The notes beneath the pieces are model-generated. The model did no database searches. It was not told the DNA's origin and saw nothing but the letters and a program-made list of their open reading frames with translations. A stretch of 64,000 nt of DNA from positions 62,001 through 126,000 of the forward strand of contig JBJHCZ010000004.1 of the NCBI GenBank assembly GCA_050486285.1, written 5' to 3'. This document shows, piece by piece, positions 53,758 through 62,819 of this stretch (positions within the stretch are counted from its first letter, which is position 1; each line of letters starts with the position of its first letter). The stretch comes from JAITWN01 sp050486285 (GTDB lineage: Bacteria; Pseudomonadota; Gammaproteobacteria; SZUA-140). Made by a program: the position numbers and the translations under genes.

Positions 53758-55242
53758 TCAGTCGAGCTTGCGCAGGATGTCCCGGTCGAGCAGCAGGTTC
53801 AGCGTGAAGCGCACGCCGGCGCCGGTGATGTCGGTCGGGACATGCGCCAGGCCGCCCTTGTGATTGCCCGACGACAGGTCGAGGTGCAGCCACGGTCGCC
53901 CGTCGACGAAGCGGTTCAGGAAGCGCGCCGCGAGAATATGGTCGGCAGGGCCTTCCAGCGTGCACTGCCTGACGTCGGCGACCTTGCTTTCGAGGTCCTG
54001 GTCGAAGTCGGCGTCGATCGGGAACGGCCACACGCGCTCGCCGCTGTCCCGCCCGGCCGCGATCACGTCGGGATGCAGCGCGGGACGGTTGGTGAAGGCG
54101 CCGCTGTAGCGCGTGCCGAGGGCATGGACGCAGCTGCCGGTCAGCGTCGCGTAGTCGATGATCAGCGCCGGCCTTTCGCGGCTTGCGAGCGCGAGCGTGT
54201 CGGCGAGTACCATGCGGCCCTCGGCATCGGTGTGCATGACCTCGATGGTCGTGCCGTTGCAGGCGGTGACGACGTCGTTCTGCTTGTAGGCGCGCGGCCC
54301 GATATGGTTCTGCGCCAGCGCCAGCCAGCAGTCGACCGCGAACGGGACCTTGAGCCGCGACAGCGCGAGCAGCGTGCCGAGCGCGACCGCGCTGCCTTCC
54401 ATGTCCTCGTGCATGCCGTGCATGTGCTTCGCCGGCTTCAGATTGACGCCGCCGGTGTCGAAGCAGATGCCCTTGCCGACCAGCGCCAGGGGGTCAGACC
54501 CCGTTTTCGGCCGATACTGCAGATGCACGATCCCGGCATCATCCGTCGCGCTGCCCTGGGCCACCGCGAGGAAGGCCCCGGCGCCCTTGCGCCGGAGCGC
54601 GCGGCTGTCCAGAAAGCGCAGGCGCCAGCCCTCGCGGCGGGCGAGCGCGCCGATCCGTCGCCGGTACAGCGCCGGCGTCAGCGCATTCGGCGGCAGCATC
54701 GTCAGTTCGCGGGCGAGGTTGTTGCCTTCGGCCTCGGCGCGGACGCGCGCAAGGTCGAGGCGCTGTCCACCGCCGAACAGACGCAGCCGCCTGAGCGCCG
54801 TTGGCGGTGTCTTCTTGCTCCTGAAGTCGGGCATCGTGGCCGCGCCGGCCAGCGTCGCCGCGGCGACGGCCTCGAGGATCCGCGCGCAGGCCGAGGCCGG
54901 GAAGCCCGGCGCGATGACCGTGATCTCGCGCGCGCGGTGCGCGAGATGGGTCGAGACATGACGGCGCGCCAGCTCGAGCAGCCTGTAGGTGTCGATGCCC
55001 GCGTCCGCGGTCGTCAGGCTGACGCGGGTGCCGGCCGGGTTCGGCAGGTCGGTGACCAGCGGCGCCGTCGCCAGTCCCGCGCTGCCGGCGCGCTCGACGC
55101 GCCGGCGCAGGACCTCGCCGCCGGGGAGTCGCCCGAGGCCCCGTTCGAGGCCGTCCGCCGGCAGAAAAACAATCAGGTTTTCAGTTTGTTCGAGGGTGCC
55201 CCGCGGCGCCGGCCCGGACCCGTGCTCTATGCGTATGACCAT
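53758..55242 (-). CDS. Leucyl aminopeptidase family (M17) peptidase
   Basis: A protein of 494 residues. The catalytic domain has LALVGKGICFDTGG, MHEDMEGSA, and HTDAEGRMVLADTL with the two-zinc ligands, then LTGSCVHALG. The N-terminal domain is the usual regulatory part. M17 enzymes remove N-terminal residues from peptides. Just before LALVGKG the gene carries the palindrome GGGGTCAGACCCC (54490-54502), which encodes a short Gly-Ser-Asp-Pro and may be an inserted repeat. It is followed 51 bases on by the MoeA-like gene. Confidence 0.88.
   Translation of the reverse strand: MVIRIEHGSGPAPRGTLEQTENLIVFLPADGLERGLGRLPGGEVLRRRVERAGSAGLATAPLVTDLPNPAGTRVSLTTADAGIDTYRLLELARRHVSTHLAHRAREITVIAPGFPASACARILEAVAAATLAGAATMPDFRSKKTPPTALRRLRLFGGGQRLDLARVRAEAEGNNLARELTMLPPNALTPALYRRRIGALARREGWRLRFLDSRALRRKGAGAFLAVAQGSATDDAGIVHLQYRPKTGSDPLALVGKGICFDTGGVNLKPAKHMHGMHEDMEGSAVALGTLLALSRLKVPFAVDCWLALAQNHIGPRAYKQNDVVTACNGTTIEVMHTDAEGRMVLADTLALASRERPALIIDYATLTGSCVHALGTRYSGAFTNRPALHPDVIAAGRDSGERVWPFPIDADFDQDLESKVADVRQCTLEGPADHILAARFLNRFVDGRPWLHLDLSSGNHKGGLAHVPTDITGAGVRFTLNLLLDRDILRKLD
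54490..54502. repeat. GGGGTCAGACCCC palindromic element inside the M17 gene
   Basis: A 13-base interrupted palindrome of the same GGGGTCAG type as at the grxD/rnt ends. It keeps the frame open and adds residues in a variable loop before the conserved LVGKG motif. Confidence 0.6.
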
Positions 55243-55272
55243 GTAATTCCGTCACTTTTCATGGGCCTGTTA

Positions 55273-55303
55273 TTGACCTCATCGGGGAAAAACCGGATGA
55301 TAC
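55273..55303 (+). promoter_or_regulatory. Candidate sigma-70 promoter of the pyruvate dehydrogenase operon
   Basis: TTGACC at 55273-55278 and GATGAT/TGATAC around 55296-55303 give a 17-19 base spacing. A second TTGACA at about 55380 lies too close to the start codon. The weak -10 makes this tentative. Confidence 0.35.
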
Positions 55304-55417
55304 TCCGTTGCTGTGCGTCTATCGACCGGCCCGGCTCTGGAAGCAGGGAAACGCAGAACAATATCAATGAAAACAGGCAAGTTGACAAATATGACTCAGA
55401 GTAGGGACGGCTAGCCC

Positions 55418-56470
55418 ATGAATGTCACCGCAGGTTATCTCAAGAAGGGGGCGCGCCAGACCGAGACGCGCCCGCTCAGCGTCGCCGACAAGAAGCGCCT
55501 GCTGCACGAGATGCTGTACGCGCGGCGCTTCGAGGAGCGCTGCTACGAGGCCTACGTGGAGCGCAAGATCGGCGGCTTCCTGCACCTGTACTCCGGCCAG
55601 GAGGCCTGCGTGCACGGGGTCATGGAGGCGGCCCGCCCGGGCCACGACTACGTCATTACCGGTTACCGCGACCACATCCACGCGATCAAGTGCGGCGCCG
55701 ACCCGAAGCGGGTCATGGCCGAGCTGTACGGCAAGGAGACCGGCAGCAGCCGCGGCCGCGGCGGCTCGATGCATGTCTTCGATGTCGAGGCGCGCTTCAT
55801 GGGCGGTTACGCGCTGGTCGGCGGCCCGTTCCCGCTCGCCGCCGGGATCGCCAAGGGCATCAAGATGAAGGGCGGCGACGAGATCTCGATCTGCTTCCTC
55901 GGCGATGCCGCCAACAACCAGGGTACCTTCCACGAGACGCTGAACATGGCGCGCATATGGCAGCTGCCGGTGCTGTTCGTCTGCGAGAACAACCTCTACG
56001 GCATCGGCACCCGCATCGACCGCTCGACCGCGGTGATGGACCAGTACAAGCGCGCCGCCGCCCATGACATCCCGGCGGTGCAGACCGACGGCCAGGACGT
56101 CGAGGCCGTCTACGAGGCCGCGGTCACCGCGGTCAACCATGTACGCTCGGGTGAAGGCCCGTATTTCCTCGAACTGATGACCTATCGCTATCGCGGCCAC
56201 TCGATGTCCGACTCGAACGCCTACCGCAAGAAGGACGAAGAGAAGAAGTGGCTCAAGCGCGACCCGATTCACCTTCTGCGCAATCGCCTGATCGATGACA
56301 ACGAGCTGACGCTGGACCACTTCAAGGCGATGGACCGCGAGATCATCGACCGGATCGAGAACGAGGTGATCCGTTTCGCCGAGGAGTCGCCGGAACCGTC
56401 GCCGGATGAGGTGGAGAAATACGTGCTCGCGGACAACGATCCGTGGGTCAACGGCGGAGGAAAGCGCTGA
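55418..56470 (+). CDS. pdhA: Pyruvate dehydrogenase E1 component alpha subunit
   Basis: A protein of 350 residues. The thiamine-diphosphate motif is GDAANNQGTFHE (from 162), and the phosphorylation-loop-like RYRGHSMSDSNAYRKKDE is typical of PdhA. Also RGRGGSMHVFD and VGGPFPLAAGIAKG. With PdhB it decarboxylates pyruvate and passes the acetyl group to E2. This heterotetrameric type differs from the single-chain AceE of enteric bacteria. The stop shares a base with the pdhB start (TGATG). Confidence 0.93.
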   Translation: MNVTAGYLKKGARQTETRPLSVADKKRLLHEMLYARRFEERCYEAYVERKIGGFLHLYSGQEACVHGVMEAARPGHDYVITGYRDHIHAIKCGADPKRVMAELYGKETGSSRGRGGSMHVFDVEARFMGGYALVGGPFPLAAGIAKGIKMKGGDEISICFLGDAANNQGTFHETLNMARIWQLPVLFVCENNLYGIGTRIDRSTAVMDQYKRAAAHDIPAVQTDGQDVEAVYEAAVTAVNHVRSGEGPYFLELMTYRYRGHSMSDSNAYRKKDEEKKWLKRDPIHLLRNRLIDDNELTLDHFKAMDREIIDRIENEVIRFAEESPEPSPDEVEKYVLADNDPWVNGGGKR

Positions 56471-57462
56471 TGGCCGAGATGATGTACTGGGAGGCGATCC
56501 GCCGCGCCCATGACGAGGAGATGGCCCACGACCCGCTGGTCATCGCGATGGGCGAGGACATCGGCGTCGCCGGCGGTACCTACAAGGCGACCCAGGGGCT
56601 GTATGAAAAGTACGGCCCGGAGCGCATCATCGACACCCCGATTTCCGAGAACAGCTATACCGGGCTTGGCATTGGCGCGTCCTTCGTCGGCGTGCGTCCG
56701 ATCATCGAGATCATGTCGGTCAACTTCGCGTGGCTGGCGATGGACCAGATCGTCAACACCGCGGCCAAGGTGCGCTACATGTCCGGCGGCCAGCTCACCG
56801 CGCCGGTCGTGATCCGCTCGCCGGGCGGCACCGCGCACCAGCTCGGCGCGCAGCATTCGGCGCGCATGGAGAAGGTGTTCATGGGCATTGCCGGCCTGCG
56901 CGTGGTGACGCCGTCGACGCCGAAACAGGCCTACGGGCTGCTGAAGTCGGCGGTGCGCTGCGACGACCCGGTGTTCATCAACGAGCACGAGCTGATGTAC
57001 AACATGCGCGGCGAGGTCCCCGACGAGGAGTTCTTCCACCCGCTCGAGGGTTCCGAGGTCGTGCGCGAGGGCCGCGACGTGACGCTGTTCGGCTACAACA
57101 TCTCAGTGCACTGGTGCCTGCAGGCGGCAGAGACGCTGTCGAAGCAATACGGCATCGAGGCCGAGGTCGTGGATCTCTATGCGCTGTCGCCGCTCGACCG
57201 CGAGGGCATCGCGCGCTCGATCGCGAAGACCCATCGCGCGGTCGTCGTCGAGGAGGCCGAGGCCCCGGTCGGCGTCGGTTCCGAGATCATGGCGGTCATC
57301 AACGAGACCTGCTTCTTCGACCTCGACGCGCCGCCGCTGCGGGTATCGGCGCTGAACGTGCCGATCCCGTACAGCCGTCCGCTCGAAAAGGCGGTGATCC
57401 CGAACGCGAAGAAGGTCGTCGAGCAGACGATGACGCTGTTCCAGACCCGACGCGCGAGCTGA
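56470..57462 (+). CDS. pdhB: Pyruvate dehydrogenase E1 component beta subunit
   Basis: A protein of 330 residues from the ATG overlapping the pdhA stop. Motifs are MGEDIGVAGGTYKATQGL, DTPISENSYTGLGIGASFVG, VVIRSPGGTAHQLGAQHSARME, and the C-terminal VPIPYSRPLE. The subunit completes the thiamine site with PdhA. It is followed by 106 bases holding a large imperfect hairpin, then the E2-E3 fusion gene. Confidence 0.95.
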   Translation: MAEMMYWEAIRRAHDEEMAHDPLVIAMGEDIGVAGGTYKATQGLYEKYGPERIIDTPISENSYTGLGIGASFVGVRPIIEIMSVNFAWLAMDQIVNTAAKVRYMSGGQLTAPVVIRSPGGTAHQLGAQHSARMEKVFMGIAGLRVVTPSTPKQAYGLLKSAVRCDDPVFINEHELMYNMRGEVPDEEFFHPLEGSEVVREGRDVTLFGYNISVHWCLQAAETLSKQYGIEAEVVDLYALSPLDREGIARSIAKTHRAVVVEEAEAPVGVGSEIMAVINETCFFDLDAPPLRVSALNVPIPYSRPLEKAVIPNAKKVVEQTMTLFQTRRAS

Positions 57463-57473
57463 GGCCTGCGTGA

Positions 57474-57521
57474 CAAGGGGTCAGGACGCCCGCGGAGGTC
57501 GACGGGCGCCCTGGCCCCTTG
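57474..57521. repeat. Large imperfect hairpin between pdhB and the E2-E3 gene
   Basis: CAAGGGGTCAGGACGCCCG and CGGGCGCCCTGGCCCCTTG form 19-base arms with two mismatches around a 10-base loop. The left arm contains GGGGTCAG as in the other elements of the window. It has no T run, so it is more likely an mRNA processing or partial-termination signal that sets the E1:E2-E3 ratio, or a REP-like repeat. Confidence 0.75.
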
Positions 57522-57568
57522 AAGCTTGAAGATCCATAAAATTCGCTGTCCGCAATCCAGGGAAGAGC

Positions 57569-60500
57569 ATGTCCGATACCTACCAGATAAAAATGCCCCA
57601 GCTCTCCGACACGATGACCGAGGGTGTCGTCGTCAGTTGGGAGAAGAACGTTGGTGACAAGGTCGAGCGCGGCGATATCGTCGCGACGGTCGAGACCGAC
57701 AAGGCGATCATGGACGTCGAGGTGTTCCGCGAGGGCTTCCTGTCCGGTCCGCTGGCGGCGGTCGGTGATACGGTCGCGGTCGGCGAGCCGATCGCGCAGC
57801 TGGTATCGAGCAAGGAGGCGGTCGGCAAGGGTGACGGCGGCAAGCCGAAGCAGGACAAATCGGCAAAGCAGGACAAGCCCGCGGCCCCGAAGGCGGAAGC
57901 GAAGGGCGGCGGTGACAAGGCCCCCGGGAAGTCGGCGCCAGTCGCGGAATCGGCAGGCGGCGGCAGTGCCCCCGCCGGCGCGATCTACACGATCGCGATG
58001 CCGCAGCTCTCCGACACGATGACCGAGGGTGTCGTCGTGAGCTGGGAAAAGCAGCCTGGCGACAAGATCGAGCGCGGCGACATCGTCGCGACGGTCGAGA
58101 CCGACAAGGCGATCATGGACGTCGAGGTGTTCCGCGAAGGCTTCCTGTCGGGGCCGATCGCCGCGGTCGACAGCGTCGTCCCGGTCGGTGGCGAGATGGC
58201 CTTCCTGGTCGCGAAGAAGGAAGAGGTCATCCGCGAGGGCACGCTCGGGCGCCAGTCCATAGCGCAGCAGCGGGATCATGATCACGATGAAGCCCCGGCG
58301 CGCGACACGGCCGCCGGCCGCGAAACACCCGCCGCGCCACGCGGCGCGGGCGATCATGACGCCGCGCCCGCGGATCGTCCGGCCGGCAAGGCCGTAACCC
58401 CGTATGCGCGCAAGCTCGCCGGCCGGCTCGGCGTCGATCTCGCGCAGGTCAGGGGCACCGGCCCTGCCGGCGAGGTCACCGCCGTCGATGTCGAACGCGC
58501 CGGCGTCCGGCCCGCGGCGCATGCGGGCGCGGCGCCGGTCCACCCGGGCGCGGCCGCGCTCTTGTCCTCGCTGTCGGTCGACGTCCCCGGCGACGGCCGC
58601 AAGATGACCTCGCTCGAGCGCGCGGTCAGCCACAACATGATGCGTGCGCAGTCGATGCCGACCTTCCGCGTCACCGTCCATGCGCGTCCCGAGGCGCTCG
58701 CGCGCGCGGCGAAGAAGAACGGCATCTCGCTGACCGTCGCGATCGCGAAGGCCTGCGCGCTGGCGATGAAGGAACAGCCACGCATGAACTGGGCCTACCA
58801 GCCCGAGGACAAACTGATCGAGCGCGACCACGTCGACATCGGCATGGCGGTCACCGCCGAAGACGGCGGCCTCGTCGTGCCGGTGCTGCGCGGTTGCGAG
58901 TCGCGTTCGCTCGGGGAGCTGAACGACGACTGGAAGGACCTCGTCGAACGCGCCCGCAAACGCCGCCTCAAGCCCGACGAATACGCGAACCCGACCTTCA
59001 TGGTGTCGAACATGGGCATGCTCGGCGTCAGCCTGTTCGATGCGATCCCGACGCCCGGCATGGCGGCGATCCTCGCGATCGCGACCGCCGGCGAGCAGGG
59101 CATGCCGCTGATGATCACCGCCGACCACCGCGTCGTCTACGGCGCCCATGTCGCGAAATATCTCGGCGCGCTGAAGCAACTGATCGAGCAGCCGGAGTCG
59201 TGGATCAGCACCGGTCCTTTGATCCCGGAAGGCAACTGGGACTATGACGTCGCCGTCATCGGCGGCGGTCCCGGCGGCGAGGACTGCGCGCGCGACCTCG
59301 CCGGTCACGGCTACAAGGTCGTCATGATCAACGACGCGCCGCTGCCCGGCGGCGAATGCCTGTGGCGCGGCTGCATCCCGTCCAAGGCCTGGCGCGCCGC
59401 GGCCGACCGCATCCGCGATCGCGCCGACGATGAGCATCTCGGTATCGAGGGCACGACCGCCGCGAAACTGAACTGGAAGAAGCTCGAGCAGACGCGTCGC
59501 GGCGTGCTCGAGACCCGCGGCGAGATGGCCGAGAAGACCGACAAGGGCGTGAAGATCACGCTGAAGCAGGGTTATGCCTCGTTCACCGGCGCGCATGAAC
59601 TGTTCGTCGATACCTCCGGCAACAGCAAGGAACGTCACCGGCGCGTCGCGCCCGGCGACGGCTCGAAGGGCGAGAAGCTGAGCTTTGGCTGCGCGGTCAT
59701 CGCGACCGGCGCGCCGCCGTTCGTGCCGCCGATCCCCGGCGCGCGCGAAGGCCTCGCGGCCGGCGGCGTGCTGACTTCCGATACGGTGTGGGAGCTGAAG
59801 GACCGACCGAAGAAGCTGCTGGTCGTCGGCGGCGGCGCGATCGGTCTCGAGATGGCGCAGATCTTCCAGGACTTCGGCACCGAGGTCACGCTGCTCGAGG
59901 CCCAGGACCGCATCCTCGCCGAGGTCGAGGCCGAGGTCGCGAAGCAGTTGAGCGAAATCCTCAACGATGAGCCGCGCCTGAAGGTGCTGACCTCGGTCAA
60001 GGTCGACGAGATCAAGGGCAAGCCCGGCGCGATGAAGCTGTCCTATACCGATGCCGACGGCAAGAAGCACAACGCGAGCGCGGACTATGTGCTGATGGCG
60101 ACCGGCAAGCGCCCGCTGCTCGAGCCGCTGAAGCTCGACGCCGCCGGCGTCGCGACCGAGAAGGGCGTGGTCCGCGTCGACGCGAGCTGCCGGACCTCGG
60201 TACCGCACATCTTCGCGGTCGGCGACGTCATCGGCGGGCTGATGCTCGCGCATACCGCCGGCCAGCAGGGCCGCGTCGCGGCGCAGACGATCGCCGGCGA
60301 GCGCGCCAGCTACGACCAGGCGAAGGACTGCGGCGTGATCTTCACGCGCCCGCAGGCCGCGTTCGTCGGCCTGTCGGCCGAGCAGGCAAAGGCGAAAGGG
60401 ATCGACGCGGTCGAGGTCAAGGTGCCGATCAGCATCGATGCCAAGGCGATGATCAACCACGAGACCCACGGCCTGATCAAGATCGTCGCCGACAAGGCGT

Positions 60501-60706
60501 CGCGACGCATCGTCGGCGTGCACTTCCTCGCCGACCACGCCGACACGCTGATCGGCGAGGCGGTCATGATGGTCGCGGGCAAGCTGACGCTGGACCAGGT
60601 CGCCGAGGCGATCCATCCGCATCCGACCCAGACCGAGCTGTTCGGCGACATGGCGCGCCGGCTGCTGTCGCGCCTGCGCCGCAGCGCGAAAAAGCCGGTG
60701 TCATAA
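57569..60706 (+). CDS. Fused pyruvate dehydrogenase E2 (acetyltransferase) and E3 (dihydrolipoyl dehydrogenase)
   Basis: A single chain of 1045 residues. Two nearly identical lipoyl domains (about 5-80 and 140-215) carry the lipoyl lysines 45 and 180 in ETDKAIMDV. A peripheral-subunit-binding domain (VTPYARKLAGRLGVDLAQVRGTG) and the E2 catalytic domain (to about 545) follow. The E2 His motif reads DHRVVYGA (His520), with Tyr where Asp is usual in HxxxDG. Residues about 556-1045 are a complete E3: FAD motif VIGGGPGGEDC, redox cysteines 597 and 602 in GGECLWRGCIPS, NAD motif VVGGGAIGLEM, and the C-terminal HPHPTQTE. The chain joins acetyl transfer and lipoyl reoxidation in one molecule. Confidence 0.95.
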   Translation: MSDTYQIKMPQLSDTMTEGVVVSWEKNVGDKVERGDIVATVETDKAIMDVEVFREGFLSGPLAAVGDTVAVGEPIAQLVSSKEAVGKGDGGKPKQDKSAKQDKPAAPKAEAKGGGDKAPGKSAPVAESAGGGSAPAGAIYTIAMPQLSDTMTEGVVVSWEKQPGDKIERGDIVATVETDKAIMDVEVFREGFLSGPIAAVDSVVPVGGEMAFLVAKKEEVIREGTLGRQSIAQQRDHDHDEAPARDTAAGRETPAAPRGAGDHDAAPADRPAGKAVTPYARKLAGRLGVDLAQVRGTGPAGEVTAVDVERAGVRPAAHAGAAPVHPGAAALLSSLSVDVPGDGRKMTSLERAVSHNMMRAQSMPTFRVTVHARPEALARAAKKNGISLTVAIAKACALAMKEQPRMNWAYQPEDKLIERDHVDIGMAVTAEDGGLVVPVLRGCESRSLGELNDDWKDLVERARKRRLKPDEYANPTFMVSNMGMLGVSLFDAIPTPGMAAILAIATAGEQGMPLMITADHRVVYGAHVAKYLGALKQLIEQPESWISTGPLIPEGNWDYDVAVIGGGPGGEDCARDLAGHGYKVVMINDAPLPGGECLWRGCIPSKAWRAAADRIRDRADDEHLGIEGTTAAKLNWKKLEQTRRGVLETRGEMAEKTDKGVKITLKQGYASFTGAHELFVDTSGNSKERHRRVAPGDGSKGEKLSFGCAVIATGAPPFVPPIPGAREGLAAGGVLTSDTVWELKDRPKKLLVVGGGAIGLEMAQIFQDFGTEVTLLEAQDRILAEVEAEVAKQLSEILNDEPRLKVLTSVKVDEIKGKPGAMKLSYTDADGKKHNASADYVLMATGKRPLLEPLKLDAAGVATEKGVVRVDASCRTSVPHIFAVGDVIGGLMLAHTAGQQGRVAAQTIAGERASYDQAKDCGVIFTRPQAAFVGLSAEQAKAKGIDAVEVKVPISIDAKAMINHETHGLIKIVADKASRRIVGVHFLADHADTLIGEAVMMVAGKLTLDQVAEAIHPHPTQTELFGDMARRLLSRLRRSAKKPVS

Positions 60707-60730
60707 GGCACTATCGGGAAAACATCATTC

Positions 60731-61960
60731 ATGTCTGACATCAGGAAAGTCGTCCTCGCCTATTCCGGCGGCCTCGATACCTCGGTGATCCTGCGCTGGT
60801 TGCAGGAGACCTACGGCTGCGAGGTCGTGACCTTCACCGCCGACATCGGCCAGGGCGAGGAGCTCGAGCCCGCGCGCCGCAAGGCCGAGGCGATGGGCGC
60901 GCGCGAGATCTTCATCGAGGACCTGCGCGAAGAGTTCGCGCGCGACTTCGTGTTCCCGATGTTTCGCGCCAATACGCTGTACGAGGGCGAATACCTGCTC
61001 GGCACCTCGATCGCGCGCCCGCTGATCGCGAAGCGCCTGGTCGAGATCGCCGAGGCCACCGGCGCCGATGCCGTTTCACACGGCGCGACCGGCAAGGGCA
61101 ACGATCAGGTCCGCTTCGAGCTCGGCGCCTACGCGCTGAATCCGGAGATCCGCATCATCGCGCCGTGGCGCGAGTGGGACCTGCTGTCGCGCGAGAAGCT
61201 TTTGAACTGGGCCGAGAGTCGCGGCATCCCGGTCGAGGCCAAACGCAAGGGCGGTTCGCCGTACTCGATGGACGCAAACCTCTTGCACATCTCCTATGAA
61301 GGCGGACCGCTCGAAGATCCGTGGGTCGAGCCCGAGGACACGATGTGGCGCTGGAGCGTCGCGCCGGAGCAGGCGCCGGACCGGCCGCAGTCACTCGAAC
61401 TCGAGTTCGAGCGCGGTGACATCGTCGCGCTCGACGGCAAGCGCCAAAGCCCGGCGCAGATCATGGCGGAACTGAACCGCATCGCCGGCGCCCACGGCGT
61501 CGGCCGCCTCGACCTGGTCGAGAACCGCTACGTCGGCATGAAATCGCGCGGCTGCTACGAGACGCCGGGCGGCACGGTGATGCTGAAGGCACACCGCGCG
61601 ATCGAATCGATCACGCTCGACCGCGAGGTCGCGCACCTGAAGGACGATCTGATGCCGCGCTACGCGAGCCTGGTCTACAACGGTTACTGGTGGAGCCCGG
61701 AGCGGCGCATGCTGCAGCAGATGATCGACGCGTCGCAGGCCACCGTCAACGGCACGGTGCGCGTCAAGCTCTACAAGGGCAGCGTCTCGGTCACCGGTCG
61801 GCGCTCGCAACGCGACAGTCTGTTCGACGCCGATATCGCGACCTTCGAGGACGATGCCGGCAAATATAACCAGAAGGACGCGGAAGGCTTCATCAAGCTG
61901 AATGCGCTGCGCATGCGCATCGCCGCGCGGCTGAAGCGCAAGCCCGGAGGCAAGGGCTGA
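60731..61960 (+). CDS. argG: Argininosuccinate synthase
   Basis: A protein of 409 residues. The P-loop AYSGGLDTSVILRW is near the start, followed by EVVTFTADIGQGEELEPAR and SHGATGKGNDQVRFE, then SPYSMDANLLHISYEGG. It joins citrulline and aspartate with ATP in arginine synthesis. It starts 24 bases after the E2-E3 gene, and its stop shares a base with gloA (TGATG). argF and argD are 33 kb away, so arginine genes are split. Confidence 0.97.
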   Translation: MSDIRKVVLAYSGGLDTSVILRWLQETYGCEVVTFTADIGQGEELEPARRKAEAMGAREIFIEDLREEFARDFVFPMFRANTLYEGEYLLGTSIARPLIAKRLVEIAEATGADAVSHGATGKGNDQVRFELGAYALNPEIRIIAPWREWDLLSREKLLNWAESRGIPVEAKRKGGSPYSMDANLLHISYEGGPLEDPWVEPEDTMWRWSVAPEQAPDRPQSLELEFERGDIVALDGKRQSPAQIMAELNRIAGAHGVGRLDLVENRYVGMKSRGCYETPGGTVMLKAHRAIESITLDREVAHLKDDLMPRYASLVYNGYWWSPERRMLQQMIDASQATVNGTVRVKLYKGSVSVTGRRSQRDSLFDADIATFEDDAGKYNQKDAEGFIKLNALRMRIAARLKRKPGGKG

Positions 61961-62346
61961 TGCGCCTGCTGCACACGATGATCCGCGTCGGCGACCTCGA
62001 GCGTTCGCTGAAATTCTATACCGGGGTGCTCGGCATGCGCCTGTTGCGCAAGCATGACTACCCGGACGGCCGCTTCACGCTGGCCTTCGTCGGCTACGGG
62101 CCGGAGTCCGAGACCGCGGTCATCGAGCTGACCCACAACTGGGACACGACATCCTACGACCTCGGCAACGGCTTCGGCCATATCGCGCTCGAGGTCGACA
62201 ATGCCGCCGCGGCCTGCGACGAGATCCGCGCCCGCGGCGGCAAGGTCGTGCGCGAGGCCGGGCCGATGAAGCACGGCACGACGGTCATCGCCTTCGTCGA
62301 GGATCCGGACGGCTACCGGATCGAGCTGATCCAGAAGAAGGCCTGA
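61960..62346 (+). CDS. gloA: Lactoylglutathione lyase (glyoxalase I)
   Basis: A protein of 128 residues, the normal length. The four metal ligands are visible: His5 in LLHTMIRV, Glu in TAVIELTHN, His in FGHIALEV and Glu in YRIELIQKK. It converts the hemithioacetal of methylglyoxal and glutathione to lactoylglutathione. Translation is coupled to argG. The small lipoprotein gene follows 11 bases later. Confidence 0.96.
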   Translation: MRLLHTMIRVGDLERSLKFYTGVLGMRLLRKHDYPDGRFTLAFVGYGPESETAVIELTHNWDTTSYDLGNGFGHIALEVDNAAAACDEIRARGGKVVREAGPMKHGTTVIAFVEDPDGYRIELIQKKA

Positions 62347-62357
62347 GGGACGATCCC

Positions 62358-62768
62358 GTGGCGAGACTGCTTGTCATCCTCCTGACCCTGCCGCTCGCGC
62401 TCACGGCCTGCTCCGACTGGAGCGAATCGCTGAGTCAGGGCGCCGGCGACGGCGAATATACCGTGCGCCTGAAGACGACGCCGTGGCCGCCGCCGGTCGG
62501 CGACGCCGCTGTGGTCGCAGTGAGGATCAACGACAGCGCCAACCGCACCGTGCGCGCCTGTCACGTCAACTTCCGCCAGTTCATGCCCGAGCACGAGATG
62601 AGCAGCGACGATATCGTCGTGCTGATGGAGGAACTGCGCTCGGGTGTCTACACCGGCCGGAGCCCCGAGTATTCGATGGGGGGTGACTGGCGCATTGAGG
62701 TGACCTTCGACTGCGGCACTGGTATCCACCTTGTAAACTTCGATCTGGCCCTTGCCTGGCCGGAGTAG
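62358..62768 (+). CDS. Small lipoprotein, YtkA/FixH-like
   Basis: A protein of 136 residues starting at GTG 62358. The signal peptide ends in the lipobox LALTAC (Cys18). The mature domain has a beta-sandwich look (VRLKTTPWPPPVGDAAVVAVRIND, HVNFRQFMPEHEMSSDD, GVYTGRSPEYSMGGDWRIEVTFDC) like YtkA/FixH domains, which include copper-chaperone-like and redox-linked proteins. The His/Met-rich segment FMPEHEM is suggestive of metal. Its TAG stop lies in a TAGATCTGACCC stretch of the GGGTCAG type. Confidence 0.65.
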   Translation: MARLLVILLTLPLALTACSDWSESLSQGAGDGEYTVRLKTTPWPPPVGDAAVVAVRINDSANRTVRACHVNFRQFMPEHEMSSDDIVVLMEELRSGVYTGRSPEYSMGGDWRIEVTFDCGTGIHLVNFDLALAWPE

Positions 62769-62780
62769 ATCTGACCCTTA
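62764..62780. repeat. GGGTCAGATCTAC-type element at gene end
   Basis: The reverse strand reads AAGGGTCAGATCTACTC. The lipoprotein stop codon lies in it, as with the grxD/rnt palindrome. It is half of that palindrome with a different centre. Confidence 0.45.
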
Positions 62781-62819
62781 AACATACAACGGAGTATTTT
62801 CTGAGTTTCCGTAGCTCAT

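Noticed and set aside
57299..60622. Minus-strand open frame of 1107 codons opposite the E2-E3 gene
   Set aside because: It is the antisense of a clear E2-E3 protein. It has no domain, is rich in Arg, Asp and Leu, and arises from the high GC content.
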